From Microbulbifer sp. MI-G (lineage in GTDB: Bacteria > Pseudomonadota > Gammaproteobacteria > Pseudomonadales > Cellvibrionaceae): a stretch of 64,000 nucleotides of DNA. Shown piece by piece: positions 28,246 through 38,081 of the stretch; position 1 is the first letter of the stretch; every line of letters begins with the position of its first letter. Position numbers and translations under genes: made by a program. The notes under the pieces were generated by a model, which worked only from the letters and a program-made list of their open reading frames with translations, made no database searches and was not told where the DNA came from. The stretch covers positions 1,105,501-1,169,500 of the forward strand of contig NZ_CP098023.1 of assembly GCF_030440425.1 (NCBI RefSeq), in the 5' to 3' direction.

Positions 28246-28642
28246 TTTGTTATTGCTTTAATTCCCACTTCCCCTCAGGTTTAGGCTTGGGGGGTTGTTG
28301 GTTTACATTTATAGGAGGTGGTGTGGACTCTGTAAGTATTTGCTATCCTGGGGTATTTTTTCGGAGTTTAATTTTACGACTGTTCCTCTAAAATTCTCTT
28401 ATATTCCAGATCGGATTTTATTGATGTGGTGAAAGCGCCGACTCTCCAACTCTTTTTATTCTGTGAAGCTAAAGGGGTCGCCGCATTATGCGTACAAAGT
28501 GCCGGTGCCCAGATTCAGGTTTTGATTTTATGTGATACACACAGACTACCTGATGATATGTCTCCGATGATAGGAAAGATCACTCTGTGTTAAGAGGAGA
28601 GCAGAGTTTACCAAATCGCCGCTCCCTTAGGTATTGCACTTT
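28246..28642. other. gap with one small open frame
   Basis: A plus-strand frame at 28372-28593, with a GTG at 28426, has protein-like content (TLQLFLFCEAKGVAALC) and would give ~55 residues, but there is no ribosome binding site. It could be a fragment. A C-rich/G-rich arm pair near 28271-28295 may be the terminator of the upstream pair. Nothing else seen. Confidence 0.3.
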
Positions 28643-29257
28643 TTATTCGAAATCCTGACATCTTTCAGGTTTACTTGACAGCAAAATGCCCTCAAGTATA
28701 TTTAAAGTGGATTGCACTCCCTGAACAAGATAAGCCTGCATGCCTGCTATTCTGGCGGTGGCGACATTGCTGGCATTATCATCGAAAAATACAATTTTTT
28801 TAGGGTGGATTTTTAATGTTTCGATAGCGAATAGAAAAAACGCTATCTCCGGTTTTGCCATTCCAATTTTATGTGAAGCAAAGATATGTTCAAAATAGTC
28901 ATGGGCGCGAAATTCCAGTGTGATTCTTGGCCAGTGGATGGCATTCGTATTGGATAGTGCAGATACACCGAACTTTCTGCTGATATCCACCAGTAGTTCC
29001 GTTGCGCCGGGATAGAAGCCTTTTGGCCATTGCTCAAAGTGGGAGAGAATTTCATCAACCGTGTGATCCAGCTTCAAGTCTTGTTTTATCCTATGGGCAA
29101 ACTCACTTGGGGAGATAAGCCCTTTCTCGAAACTCCTTGCAGGTTCTGTTAACAGCCAATCAGAAACCGGCATTTTCTGGGCAGGGAGCGGCGAGCCTGA
29201 AAGCTCTATCAGGACACCGCCAAGGTCAAACAGTATCCATTCTATCTCCCGGCCCAT
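28643..29257 (-). CDS. HAD-superfamily phosphatase (YihX-like)
   Basis: A 204-residue cytoplasmic hydrolase. Motif I is FDLGGVLIE, where the aspartate nucleophile is followed by Gly instead of the second Asp of DxD, as in the YihX/sugar-phosphatase branch. Motif II is SNTN, motif III the Lys in KIGMAKPE, motif IV FFDDNASNV. The cap is the small helical type between residues ~15 and 80. It likely dephosphorylates a sugar phosphate such as glucose-1-phosphate; the substrate is not certain. It is a lone gene on the minus strand. Confidence 0.9.
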   Translation of the reverse strand: MGREIEWILFDLGGVLIELSGSPLPAQKMPVSDWLLTEPARSFEKGLISPSEFAHRIKQDLKLDHTVDEILSHFEQWPKGFYPGATELLVDISRKFGVSALSNTNAIHWPRITLEFRAHDYFEHIFASHKIGMAKPEIAFFLFAIETLKIHPKKIVFFDDNASNVATARIAGMQAYLVQGVQSTLNILEGILLSSKPERCQDFE

Positions 29258-29967
29258 AGCGTACCTGTGTTGTGGGGCATTGTTGCAGTGGTTCCTGTTA
29301 TCCCCACTTTCCGCCCGTTTCTTACCTGCAGCAGTGTGTCAATGTAAGACAACATTTCAAAATTTCTAACGATGGATCATGTTTGTTTAATTTGTACTAT
29401 TGTGCCGCTTGTCTGAAATTGTCGGTCCATCACTCTCAGCGGGTTTATCAACGCACAGGGGGTTCGCAATCGCTGGCAAACGGCAGACAGGCCCAAACTG
29501 AAAGGTTTCCGGCTCTCTCTCGTGGTGAAGAATCTACTGGTGAATGCTGACCAACCCATTGTCCCACAGGAGAACCCCTAACCGAAGAGGGTATATTTGA
29601 GTCGGGCAGGGAGTGGCCTTTTGGCAGGATTTGTATTTAGTATTTATTTATATGGCTTAAAACTGAGATTGGTTTAACCAATAATGGCTGTATTGCCTGC
29701 TTTTTTGCTATCTGCCCTGTTTCGTGGTGATAATTCTCTCTACGCATCTGTTACCGATACACTATTGAAACTGTCTGGGGCTTCGGTCTCCTGGCCAAGA
29801 GCGTATTTGCGCACACCGCCCGCCTTGTGCGGCTTGGCGGATGATCCGCAGGATGTTGTTTGCCGGTGGGCGGGGATCGTGTCTCTTATCGTTAATTGGT
29901 GCATAAAGTGGTACGGTAGGCACCCCTAATAATTGAATAACACTTTATGTGGCTAGGAGTTGTACTT
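29258..29967. other. 700-bp gap, no gene
   Basis: Frames here (29272-29550 plus, 29377-29559 minus, 29684-29929 plus) overlap one another and lack ribosome binding sites or motifs. The last ~100 bases before 29968 likely carry the promoter of the SapC-family gene. This gap roughly marks the change from accessory to core genome. Confidence 0.4.
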
Positions 29968-30675
29968 ATGGCACAGATCAAAGCTTTGGATAAAAAGGCA
30001 CATGCCAACCTGAAATTCACACAGGACATCACGTTTGACCATGTCAGTGGCAATCACATCCTGCCGCTGGTAGTCCAGGAGATGGTGCAGGCGAGCCAGA
30101 GCTACCCGATCCTGTTCGTAAAAGACCAGAATACCGATCAGTTCAAAGTGGTTGCCCTGACAGGCCTGCGCCCCGGTGAAAACCTCTTTTCCGGTAGTGA
30201 GGGCTGGAATGGCAGCTATGTTCCGTTGCAGGTACGCACCTACCCCTTTGTACTGGTGAAGAATCCCGAAGATGCTGATCAGGCAGTGCTCTGCATTGAT
30301 GAAGATTCCGGGATGCTGAGTGAATCCGAAGGTGAGCCACTGTTCGATGCGGATGGTGAGCAAACTGACTACCTGAAAAACTGTGCCCAGGCAGTTGTAG
30401 AGGCCGCCCAGCGTGTGAGTGTTACCGAGCAGTTTGTCGAATTCCTGGTATCCAAGGATTTGCTTACCCAGAAGAAATTGACCCTGCGTGTTACCGAGAG
30501 CGACAAGCCCTACGATCTCACCGGCTTTTTCGTGGTGGATGAAGAGAAACTGAATAAGTTGTCCGATGAGGATTTCTTGGAACTGCGCAAACGTGGCGCG
30601 CTGCCGGCCATCTATGCCTCCATAATGTCTTCCATGCAGGTCCAGAGCCTGATTCGCAAAAAGCGGGCCGGTTAA
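29968..30675 (+). CDS. SapC-family protein
   Basis: A 235-residue soluble protein starting at the ATG that follows TAGGAG; a 7-codon longer frame is rejected. It matches the SapC family (PF07277): NHILPLVVQEMVQAS near the start, then YVPLQVRTYPFVL and a C-terminal RKRGALPAIYAS. SapC-like proteins of unknown function are commonly encoded beside TonB-dependent receptors and flavin-dependent halogenases in marine gammaproteobacteria, but no such partner is present here. Role unknown; it may support outer-membrane nutrient systems. Confidence 0.85.
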   Translation: MAQIKALDKKAHANLKFTQDITFDHVSGNHILPLVVQEMVQASQSYPILFVKDQNTDQFKVVALTGLRPGENLFSGSEGWNGSYVPLQVRTYPFVLVKNPEDADQAVLCIDEDSGMLSESEGEPLFDADGEQTDYLKNCAQAVVEAAQRVSVTEQFVEFLVSKDLLTQKKLTLRVTESDKPYDLTGFFVVDEEKLNKLSDEDFLELRKRGALPAIYASIMSSMQVQSLIRKKRAG

Positions 30676-31083
30676 TAATCGGTCTTGCCTGTCTGCGCTG
30701 CGGGTTGCCAGTGATATGCCTATGGCTACCGCTGCACTGGGTGCGATAATGCCCCCTCTCTCAAAGGCTCGTGCTTAGACAAGATGAAAGCGGGGTGGGG
30801 TTTTCCGGCTGGCGCTTTTCCCAAGGGGTGTGCCAGATCAGCCGGGATCACACGCCTATTCCGACACTGGAGCGCCGGCCATGGCGCTCTGCAGTGATGC
30901 TGCAGGCGTCACGCCTGTGGGCGGCAGCACGGTCGGTTTTGGTGCTGCTGTTTCGTTGCCCGCCTGTCTTGGCCGCGGCGCAGTCACGCCATTGATTCCC
31001 AGGATGCCATTGTCGGGCCAGGGCTTTTTTCTGCGTCTGGTTTGGTATTTGTGCTGCAAAGGAGGGGAGCTGGGCAAAAGAGA
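30676..31083. other. GC-rich gap, no gene
   Basis: Open frames on both strands are by-products of high GC; two of them run into the tRNA-Gln gene in the typical spurious way (ending WGGRIRTYA). No terminator with a T-run is seen after the SapC gene. Confidence 0.45.
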
Positions 31084-31158
31084 TGGCTGGGGCGGTAGGA
31101 TTCGAACCTACGCATGACGGGATCAAAACCCGCTGCCTTACCGCTTGGCTACGCCCCA
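31084..31158 (-). tRNA. tRNA-Gln (anticodon TTG), copy 1
   Basis: A 75-nt gene on the minus strand with encoded CCA. Acceptor TGGGGCG pairs with CGCCCCA; the anticodon loop is TTTTGAT, and the T loop TTCGAAT is canonical. It is identical to the copy at 36388-36462. Confidence 0.97.
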
Positions 31159-31195
31159 GTTTCTAATCTGTACAAGGTGGACCTTTGGCTTGAAG

Positions 31196-31272
<77 letters not shown>

Positions 31273-31358
31273 ATTTTCCCTGTTCTTGCCCGGGCCTGAC
31301 CGAGGGCGCGCATTATCGTTCTCCCGGTTGGGTGTGTCAACTCTTTTTTGTATTCTTT

Positions 31359-32318
31359 TCAGTTAGTTAGGAGGTTTTCTTTGGCGTCCGGCGCAGGGCC
31401 CGGACGACGCCTGGGGCCGCTGATGGCGGCGAGGGCGGAGCCCGCCACCACGGCGCCGGCGCCGGTCCAACTGATCCAGTTGAGGGGCTCTACAGCGATG
31501 TAGTCCGGCCAGGTGGCGCTGATCAATGTGCTCAATAGCAGGGTAATAACCGGCACCAGTGACAGGGTGGCGCTGACGCTGGATGCCTCCCAATGGACCA
31601 GGGCCTTGCTGAAGGCGCCGTAGGCGATCAGGGTGTTGGCGGTGAGGAAAGCCAGCAGCGCCCACTCGAGCCCGCCGAGGTGTGTGACCGCCAGCGGGTC
31701 GGCCATGGGCAGGAAGCAGAGGGTACCGGCGATGTAAATCAATACCAGGAGGTCCTGTGGTGTGGCCCTGCAGAGAATCTTTTTCTGGAAGAAGCCGTAT
31801 ACGGCCCAGGCCACAGCGGCCACCAGGATGTACCCCAGACCCAGAAGATAGTCTTCGGCGCCGTCGGTCAGGTTGCCCAGGCGCTGATTGAAAAAGAGCA
31901 GCAACCCGGTTACCACCATGGCCACGCCGCACCACTGGCGCGGCGAGAAGTGCTCCCCAAGCCAGAGTACGCTGGAAATCAACAACAGCAATGGCGCCAG
32001 TTGAATCACAATTTGCGCAGCGCCAGGGGTGATGTAATCGAGGCCACTGGCATAGGTGAGGTAATTGACCAACAGTCCCACAACGGCCAGCAGGGTAAAA
32101 GGCAGCAGGCCGCGGCCAAACAGTGCCCCGAGCTTCAGCTGTCGCGATTGGCCATAGTAGACGCCCGCCAGCACAGCGGCGCCGGCAAAGCGGTACCAGG
32201 TGGCCGTTTCCGGACTGATATGCTCCAGCAGGCCTTTGAGGGCGATAGGCAGGGCGGCCCACATAAAAACGGTTACCAGGGCCAGGGGCAGACCGATTTT
32301 CCAGTTTGATTGCGCCAT
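31359..32318 (-). CDS. EamA/DMT-family transporter
   Basis: A 319-residue membrane protein with about ten helices arranged as two EamA repeats (first from PLALVTVFMWAALPIA, second from LLGLGYILVAAVAWAVYGFF). It belongs to the drug/metabolite transporter superfamily and probably exports a small metabolite or amino acid across the inner membrane; the substrate is unknown. It is 57 bases downstream of ychF on the same strand. The C-terminal tail is Pro/Arg-rich and cytoplasmic. Confidence 0.92.
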   Translation of the reverse strand: MAQSNWKIGLPLALVTVFMWAALPIALKGLLEHISPETATWYRFAGAAVLAGVYYGQSRQLKLGALFGRGLLPFTLLAVVGLLVNYLTYASGLDYITPGAAQIVIQLAPLLLLISSVLWLGEHFSPRQWCGVAMVVTGLLLFFNQRLGNLTDGAEDYLLGLGYILVAAVAWAVYGFFQKKILCRATPQDLLVLIYIAGTLCFLPMADPLAVTHLGGLEWALLAFLTANTLIAYGAFSKALVHWEASSVSATLSLVPVITLLLSTLISATWPDYIAVEPLNWISWTGAGAVVAGSALAAISGPRRRPGPAPDAKENLLTN

Positions 32319-32375
32319 GGGTTCCAGGTCGGTGGAAAGCCGCCCCGGCGACAGGGCGGCGAAAAAAGAAAAGGG

Positions 32376-33467
32376 TCAGACGTTAAAGCGGAAGTGGATG
32401 ACGTCTCCGTCCGCAACAATGTAATCCTTGCCCTCAAGGCGCCACTTTCCGGCTTCCCTGGCGCCGGTCTCCCCGTCACAGCTGACAAAGTCGCTGTAGC
32501 CAACCACTTCCGCGCGAATAAACCCTTTCTCGAAATCAGAGTGGATCTTGCCGGCAGCATTGGGCGCCGTGGCACCGAGGGGGATGGTCCAGGCGCGCAC
32601 CTCTTTGACACCGGCGGTGAAGTAGGTATGCAGGCCCAGCAACTGATAGCCAGCGCGAATCACCCGGTTGAGGCCGGGTTCCTCCATACCCAGTTCGTGT
32701 AGAAACTCCTGTTTCTCGTCGTCGTCCAGCTCGGCGACTTCCGCTTCCAGCTTGTTGCAAATGGGTACCAGCACGGCATTCTCTTCCGCGGCAATAGCGG
32801 CGACCGCATCCAGGTGTGGATTCTGCTCGAAGCCCTCTTCGTGTACGTTGGCGATATACATGGTGGGCTTCACGGTGAGCAGGCTCAATTCGCGCAGCTC
32901 GGCCAACTCCTCTTTTGCCAGGCCGAGGGAGCGCAGTGGCCTGGCTTCGTTCAGGTGCGGCTGGATCTTTTCCAGCAGCGCTTTCATTCTGATCGCGTGC
33001 TTGTCCTGCCCCTTGGCGGCGCGTGTATAGCGCTGCAGGGCCTTTTCCACGGTATCCAGGTCGGCCAGGGCCAACTCGGTATTGATCACCTCGATATCGG
33101 ACAGGGGGTGCACCTGGTTGGCTACGTGGATCACGTTGTCGTCCTCGAAACAGCGTACAACGTGGGCGATGGCGTCGGTTTCGCGGATATTGGCGAGGAA
33201 TTTATTGCCCAGGCCTTCACCCTTGGAGGCACCCGCGACCAAACCGGCGATGTCGGTAAATTCCATTGTGGTTGGAATCACCTTCTGCGGTTTGACAATC
33301 TGCGCCAGCTTGTCGAGGCGGCTGTCCGGAACCGGCACAACGCCGGCGTTGGGTTCGATGGTGCAGAAGGGGAAGTTCTCAGCGTCGATGCCCGCCTTGG
33401 TCAAAGCATTGAACAGGGTGGATTTGCCCACATTGGGCAGGCCGACAATACCGCAAGTAAAACCCAT
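32376..33467 (-). CDS. ychF: redox-responsive ATPase/GTPase YchF
   Basis: A 363-residue OBG-family P-loop protein; it starts at MGFTCGIVG, not at the 56-codon extension of the frame, because YchF always begins there. Walker A is GLPNVGKST (9-17). The altered G4 motif is NKLE, which shifts preference to ATP. TGS domain near the C-terminus ([13 protein letters not shown]). YchF binds ribosomes and modulates stress and translation responses. It sits next to pth, as in many proteobacteria. Confidence 0.97.
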   Translation of the reverse strand: MGFTCGIVGLPNVGKSTLFNALTKAGIDAENFPFCTIEPNAGVVPVPDSRLDKLAQIVKPQKVIPTTMEFTDIAGLVAGASKGEGLGNKFLANIRETDAIAHVVRCFEDDNVIHVANQVHPLSDIEVINTELALADLDTVEKALQRYTRAAKGQDKHAIRMKALLEKIQPHLNEARPLRSLGLAKEELAELRELSLLTVKPTMYIANVHEEGFEQNPHLDAVAAIAAEENAVLVPICNKLEAEVAELDDDEKQEFLHELGMEEPGLNRVIRAGYQLLGLHTYFTAGVKEVRAWTIPLGATAPNAAGKIHSDFEKGFIRAEVVGYSDFVSCDGETGAREAGKWRLEGKDYIVADGDVIHFRFNV

Positions 33468-33670
33468 AGTGCTATTTTCCCGTTTGCCTGGGGCGTGTCT
33501 GCACGCCCTGCTGGTCTGCGTTGGAGAGTCCGGTCGTGACAGTGCTGGCGGGAGCCTGGATGAGCGGGGTGTATGGCCATCAAACAACCGGGCCAGCCGG
33601 CGCAATACCGGCGATTTGGCGCAGCACACTATCAAGTTTTTGGGACAAAAAGCAAGCCGGTCAACAGGGC

Positions 33671-34279
33671 CTAACTGCCGGCCGGAGTCGCCGTATGCAG
33701 CGCCTTCATGGCCGCGCCCCAGTCGCCACTGGCGGCAGTGGGCAGTACCCTGATTGCGCGATCAATGGCCTCGGCCAGTATTTCCTGTTCCGCTCTGGGG
33801 GCCCGCTGCAGGACGAACCGGACCACTTCGCCGCCGCGGCCGGGATGGCCGATGCCGAGCCGCAGGCGCATAAAATTTCGGTTGTTGCCCAGTGCGGCAA
33901 TGATATCCCTCAGACCGTTGTGTCCACCGTGGCCGCCGCCGGACTTCAGGCGTGCGGTACCGGGGGGAAGGTCCAGTTCATCGTGTGCGACCAGGATGGC
34001 CTCCGGGGGAATTTTGAAAAAGTGCACCAGAGGGGCTACCGCCCGGCCACTGCGATTCATATACGTGGTGGGGATCAACAGGCGAACATCCCGGCTGCCG
34101 ATGCGCAGGCGGCCCGTGAGGGCGTGAACTTTGCTGTCCGGGTTGAGCTGGACGCCGTGGTGACGGGCCAGCTCGACAACAAAATCGGCACCGGCGTTAT
34201 GCCGTGTCCGGTCGTATTCCGGGCCGGGGTTCCCCAGGCCGACAATCAACTGGATCGGGGTGTCCGGTGCCGCTGTCAA
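33671..34279 (-). CDS. pth: peptidyl-tRNA hydrolase
   Basis: A 202-residue cytoplasmic enzyme that frees tRNA from stalled peptidyl-t[20 protein letters not shown] gives substrate Asn17 and catalytic His27. PTTYMNRSG and HDELDLPPG are further family blocks. It lies 5 bases downstream of rplY, probably co-transcribed. The 203 bases between it and ychF hold no gene. Confidence 0.97.
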   Translation of the reverse strand: MTAAPDTPIQLIVGLGNPGPEYDRTRHNAGADFVVELARHHGVQLNPDSKVHALTGRLRIGSRDVRLLIPTTYMNRSGRAVAPLVHFFKIPPEAILVAHDELDLPPGTARLKSGGGHGGHNGLRDIIAALGNNRNFMRLRLGIGHPGRGGEVVRFVLQRAPRAEQEILAEAIDRAIRVLPTAASGDWGAAMKALHTATPAGS

Positions 34280-34284
34280 AACGT

Positions 34285-34920
34285 TTACTCTTCGCTTTCG
34301 CCAGTCTCGCCGTTTTCGGCTTCGGTCTCACCTTCAACGACGCCGCGTGGCTTGTGAATAGAGGCGACAACCAGATTGTGATCTTCGCCGTGGCTCAGAT
34401 CAACCGATTCAACCGCCGCCGGCAGTTTCAGGTCGGAAATGTGCAATACGTCGCCCATTTCCAGGTTCGCCAGGTCCACTTCGATAAACTCGGGCAGCTT
34501 GGCGGCGGGAGCTTGTACTTCCAGTTCGGTCAGCGTGTGGGAGACGATACCGCCGGCTTTCACCCCTTTGCAGGTGTCTTCGTTGAGGAAGTGCAGGGGC
34601 ACTTTCACGTGTACCTTGGTGTTGGCGGAAACGCGCTGGAAGTCAACGTGGAGAAGCAACTGCCTGGCCGGGTGGCGCTGCAGATCGCGCAGGATCACTT
34701 TCTCTGTCTTACCGTCGATATCCAGGGTGAGCATGGAAGAGAAGAAGGCTTCGTTTTCCAGGGCCTTGGACAGGTCTTTGTGCAGCAGGGACACGGATTG
34801 CGGCTCGGCCTTGCCGCCGTAAATGATGCCGGGTACACGGCCCTCCAGGCGACGCAGGCGGCGGCTCGCACCTTTCCCTTCATCGCTGCGGGCAATGGCG
34901 TTCAGTTTGATATCAGACAT
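34285..34920 (-). CDS. rplY: ribosomal protein bL25, long form (Ctc/TL5)
   Basis: A 211-residue protein: an N-terminal L25 domain ([20 protein letters not shown]) binding 5S rRNA, plus the C-terminal beta domain of the Ctc/general-stress form. The tail is acidic ([16 protein letters not shown]). Upstream lies the prs terminator, so it has its own promoter and leads the rplY-pth pair. Confidence 0.96.
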   Translation of the reverse strand: MSDIKLNAIARSDEGKGASRRLRRLEGRVPGIIYGGKAEPQSVSLLHKDLSKALENEAFFSSMLTLDIDGKTEKVILRDLQRHPARQLLLHVDFQRVSANTKVHVKVPLHFLNEDTCKGVKAGGIVSHTLTELEVQAPAAKLPEFIEVDLANLEMGDVLHISDLKLPAAVESVDLSHGEDHNLVVASIHKPRGVVEGETEAENGETGESEE

Positions 34921-35001
34921 GGGTTAAACCTCGGATTGTCTGTCCAGGGCGACCTGCGACCGGACCGCGCTGGTGTGGTTGAAATTGGGCTTGTGCCCAA
35001 C

Positions 35002-35031
35002 AAAAAAGGAATCGCCCGGCCTTGCCGGGCG
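35002..35031 (-). terminator. rho-independent terminator of prs
   Basis: On the minus strand CGCCCGGC pairs with GCCGGGCG around a 3-base loop, followed by ATTCC and six Ts. It lies about 80 bases past the prs stop and just before rplY. Confidence 0.75.
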
Positions 35032-35112
35032 GGCGCGTATTCTACGGCAATCGGCGCCGAAGGCAAAGTGCGGGCCGGCACGGATAGGCCGGCAGTCGCT
35101 GGGGCCGGACGC

Positions 35113-36054
35113 CTAGCGAAACATTGCGGAGAGGGACTCCTCGTTGCTGATGCGGCGCATGGATTCGGCCAGCATCGCAGACAGGGTCAGCTGGCGTATC
35201 TTTGGGGCTTTTTCCATCTTGTCGCCCAGCGGGATGGAGTCGGTCACGACAAGCTCGTCGAGTACCGAATTGTTCAGGTTGTCGATGGCGTTACCCGATA
35301 GCACCGGGTGGGTGCAATAGGCGACAACTTTCTGGGCACCGTGCTCCTTGAGGGCACTGGCGGCATTGCACAGGGTGCCGGCGGTGTCCACCATATCATC
35401 CACCAGCAGGCAGGTACGGCCGCTGACTTCGCCGATGATATTCATCACTTCCGCCACGTTATCGGCGGGACGGCGCTTATCGATAATGGCCAGGTCACAA
35501 TCGAGGCTCTTGGCCACAGCGCGGGCGCGCACCACGCCGCCGATGTCCGGGGAAACGACCACCAGATTCTCGTATTTCCGGCGCTCGATATCGTCCAGCA
35601 GCACAGAGGAGCCGTAGACATTGTCCACGGGTACGTCGAAGAAACCCTGGATCTGCTCGGCGTGCAGGTCTACGGTCAATACGCGGTCAATGCCCACGCT
35701 GACCATCATATCGGCAACCACTTTGGCGGAGATGGGTACACGCTGGGATCTGACGCGGCGATCCTGGCGGGCGTAGCCGAAGTAGGGCACTACGGCGGTA
35801 ACGCGGCCGGCGGATGCGCGGCGCAGGGCGTCCACCAGCAGGATCAGTTCCATCAGGTTACGGTTTGTGGGCTGGCAGGTGGACTGCACCACAAAAACGT
35901 CGCGGCCGCGCACGTTATCGGTAATTTCGACGGCAATTTCCCCGTCGGAGAAGCGTTTGACCACGGCTTCCCCAAGGGGGATTGCCATATGGTCGACGAC
36001 TTTCTGTGCCAGCTCCGGATTTGCATTGCCGGTAAAGACCATTAAGTCAGCCAC
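35113..36054 (-). CDS. prs: ribose-phosphate pyrophosphokinase
   Basis: A 313-residue enzyme making PRPP from ribose-5-phosphate and ATP for nucleotide, His and Trp synthesis. A GTG start is chosen: AAGGAA sits six bases before GTG-GCT-GAC and this gives the normal family N-terminus ([14 protein letters not shown]). The upstream extension to 36096 is rejected. Motifs: flexible loop YARQDRR, PRPP loop [11 protein letters not shown]. Its order after ispE and a tRNA-Gln is as in Pseudomonas. Confidence 0.97.
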   Translation of the reverse strand: MADLMVFTGNANPELAQKVVDHMAIPLGEAVVKRFSDGEIAVEITDNVRGRDVFVVQSTCQPTNRNLMELILLVDALRRASAGRVTAVVPYFGYARQDRRVRSQRVPISAKVVADMMVSVGIDRVLTVDLHAEQIQGFFDVPVDNVYGSSVLLDDIERRKYENLVVVSPDIGGVVRARAVAKSLDCDLAIIDKRRPADNVAEVMNIIGEVSGRTCLLVDDMVDTAGTLCNAASALKEHGAQKVVAYCTHPVLSGNAIDNLNNSVLDELVVTDSIPLGDKMEKAPKIRQLTLSAMLAESMRRISNEESLSAMFR

Positions 36055-36387
36055 TGCGAGTTCCTTTAGTTTGTCTTGAAGTGTAGGTGTGTGCACAATT
36101 TTGCCAGCAGTTGGCGTCGGGCATTTCCCGTTCTTGCCTATTGCAGGAGAGGCGGGGCGGGATAGGGGTATTCTGTTGGCCGCTCCCCGTCATCCGGATA
36201 GTTGCGTCGACTTTCACGGAGTCCCCCGGTCGTCGACAGGGATTTGCGCGCAAGTTCGCCTTCGCCATTGTGGAATGGGGGGCGGGCTGTGTTCAGCCCT
36301 GCACGGGTAACCTGGGCCGGCTGGATCGATGTCGACTGAAACATGGGGAACCGGTTTTCAATAGCGCCACTGCCAATAAACAGAAAG
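36055..36387. other. gap between prs and tRNA-Gln
   Basis: No gene. A plus-strand frame (36087-36509) is a known type of false ORF: its end (AGAVGFEPTHDGIKTRC) is the translated antisense of the tRNA. Presumably this contains the prs promoter. Confidence 0.5.
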
Positions 36388-36462
36388 TGGCTGGGGCGGT
36401 AGGATTCGAACCTACGCATGACGGGATCAAAACCCGCTGCCTTACCGCTTGGCTACGCCCCA
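36388..36462 (-). tRNA. tRNA-Gln (anticodon TTG), copy 2
   Basis: A 75-nt gene with encoded CCA, base-for-base identical to 31084-31158. It lies 10 bases past ispE on the same strand, so it is probably processed from an ispE transcript. This arrangement is conserved in related gammaproteobacteria. Confidence 0.97.
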
Positions 36463-36472
36463 GAGTCTGTCC

Positions 36473-37375
36473 TCATTCGCTTGAGGTTAATTTCGCGAGC
36501 ACCTGGTGAACGGGAGAAACTGGTACACCGGATGCTATAAATCCCCGCCATTTGCCTGGAAGCTGTGCAAACACCGTACTGGCAGCGCATGCGGTATGGA
36601 AAGCTGCGAATACACAGCCGCCGGTACCGGTGAGTTGTGCCGGTGCGAATTGCTCCAGCCACACTCTGGCATCGCGGACCTCAGGGTAGAGATGCTCTAC
36701 CAGTGTCTGGCAGTCGTTACCGGGAAAAATTTGCCGCTTTTCTTCGCTCAGCGCTTTCTCCGAGCGCAGCTTCTCGCGAAGGGCCGCTAATGTAATTGGG
36801 GGGGAATCCCTTGTCAAACGCGGGTCGCAAAAAATGTTTGCAGTGCGTACTTGGCAACCCGGTGACACCACCAGATAGTGGCGTTTTAGCGTTGCGACCG
36901 GGGTTAATTTCTCCCCGACGCCCTCGGCCCAGGCGGTGCGCCCGCGCACAAATACCGGAATATCTGCACCCAGCTGACGGCCCAGTTCGGCCAGCGCGTC
37001 GATGGACAGGCCGCACTGCCACAGGTGGTTGAGACCCAGCAGTGTGGTGGCGGCATCGCTGCTGCCGCCACCGATACCGCCGCCGTGGGGCAGATGTTTG
37101 ATCAGTCGAATATATGCGCCCGGTACCTTGCGATTGTGGTTCAGGGATTGTTCCCGCAGCAGCCGGGCTGCGCGGTATACGAGGTTGTCTTCCAGCGGGA
37201 TTTTCAGTGCACCGGCATCCACGCGGATTTTACCAGCTTCACACAGTGAGAATGTCAGTGTGTCCCCATAATCGAGCAATTGAAACAGTGTCTGCAGCTC
37301 GTGGTAGCCGTCCGCACGTCGGCCGAGTATACGCAGGAACAGGTTGAGTTTTGCGGGCGCGGGTAACTGCAGCAT
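36473..37375 (-). CDS. ispE: 4-diphosphocytidyl-2-C-methyl-D-erythritol kinase
   Basis: A 300-residue GHMP kinase of the MEP isoprenoid pathway, phosphorylating CDP-methylerythritol. It starts MLQLPAPAKLNLFLRI, and the ATP loop is PHGGGIGGGSSDAA. It is downstream of lolB on the same strand with a 64-base gap. Confidence 0.96.
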   Translation of the reverse strand: MLQLPAPAKLNLFLRILGRRADGYHELQTLFQLLDYGDTLTFSLCEAGKIRVDAGALKIPLEDNLVYRAARLLREQSLNHNRKVPGAYIRLIKHLPHGGGIGGGSSDAATTLLGLNHLWQCGLSIDALAELGRQLGADIPVFVRGRTAWAEGVGEKLTPVATLKRHYLVVSPGCQVRTANIFCDPRLTRDSPPITLAALREKLRSEKALSEEKRQIFPGNDCQTLVEHLYPEVRDARVWLEQFAPAQLTGTGGCVFAAFHTACAASTVFAQLPGKWRGFIASGVPVSPVHQVLAKLTSSE

Positions 37376-37439
37376 GAGGGAGGGTTGGGCCGGTTAAATC
37401 TGATCGACTCATTTTACCTTCTTGCGGGCCTTTCAGCAT

Positions 37440-38081
37440 TCAAAATTCCCACGCCTTGATCACCAGAGTGACCTGCACAGGCCCGGCGCTGGCGTTGGTC
37501 TGTGCCTTGATGCGGGTGGGCAGACGGTAGGGGCCATTTTGGCGGTAGTCGCTGAACCGGAGCAACCAGCCGGATTGCTGCAGGCTCAGCAGCTGTCCCT
37601 GTGCATTGTGTCTCTCAGCGCCTTTGGCTCCGGGGGCCGGCAGTCCACGCACCCAGTAAAACATCTCGGCAGCGGGCAGAGGCCAGCCCAGGGTTTGTGT
37701 GGTGAGTTGAGAGGCGCTGCGCGCCACAACCGGGGGTTCATCGCCCCGCACGAGGCTGACGCCGCCGGCGGAGCCGGTAATGACCGTTGTGCCGGCGCCG
37801 AGAGGACCACTGAGGTGAAGCCGGTAATTCTGCACACCGTTTTGTGCCCAGGTCAGGTTGGCGCTGCCGTTATCCTTTGGAGAGCGCACACCCAGCTTTC
37901 CCCTGATAGTCCACTGCTCTAACTGTGCTACCGTTTTTGCTGTGGTTGTTTCCCGCGGCACATCCGGTGTGCGCTGTTCCCTGGTTTTCTGGCTGGCACA
38001 GGCAGAGAACAGGAGGGTGAGAGCTGCGACCAGCAGAAAAAAATAGTTGCGGGCGGAGGGGAATTCAGTGATCGGATACAT
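37440..38081 (-). CDS. lolB: outer-membrane lipoprotein receptor LolB
   Basis: A 213-residue lipoprotein with signal helix and lipobox LFSAC (Cys28). It accepts lipoproteins from LolA and inserts them into the outer membrane. Typical blocks are WTIRGKLGVRSP and a C-terminal beta region (LVIKAWEF). The start overlaps the end of the TPR lipoprotein gene by 17 bases, so translation is probably coupled. Confidence 0.93.
   Translation of the reverse strand: MYPITEFPSARNYFFLLVAALTLLFSACASQKTREQRTPDVPRETTTAKTVAQLEQWTIRGKLGVRSPKDNGSANLTWAQNGVQNYRLHLSGPLGAGTTVITGSAGGVSLVRGDEPPVVARSASQLTTQTLGWPLPAAEMFYWVRGLPAPGAKGAERHNAQGQLLSLQQSGWLLRFSDYRQNGPYRLPTRIKAQTNASAGPVQVTLVIKAWEF

Noticed and set aside
36087..36509. 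140-codon plus frame ending with AGAVGFEPTHDG
   Set aside because: Well-known false ORF made by translating antisense tRNA-Gln.
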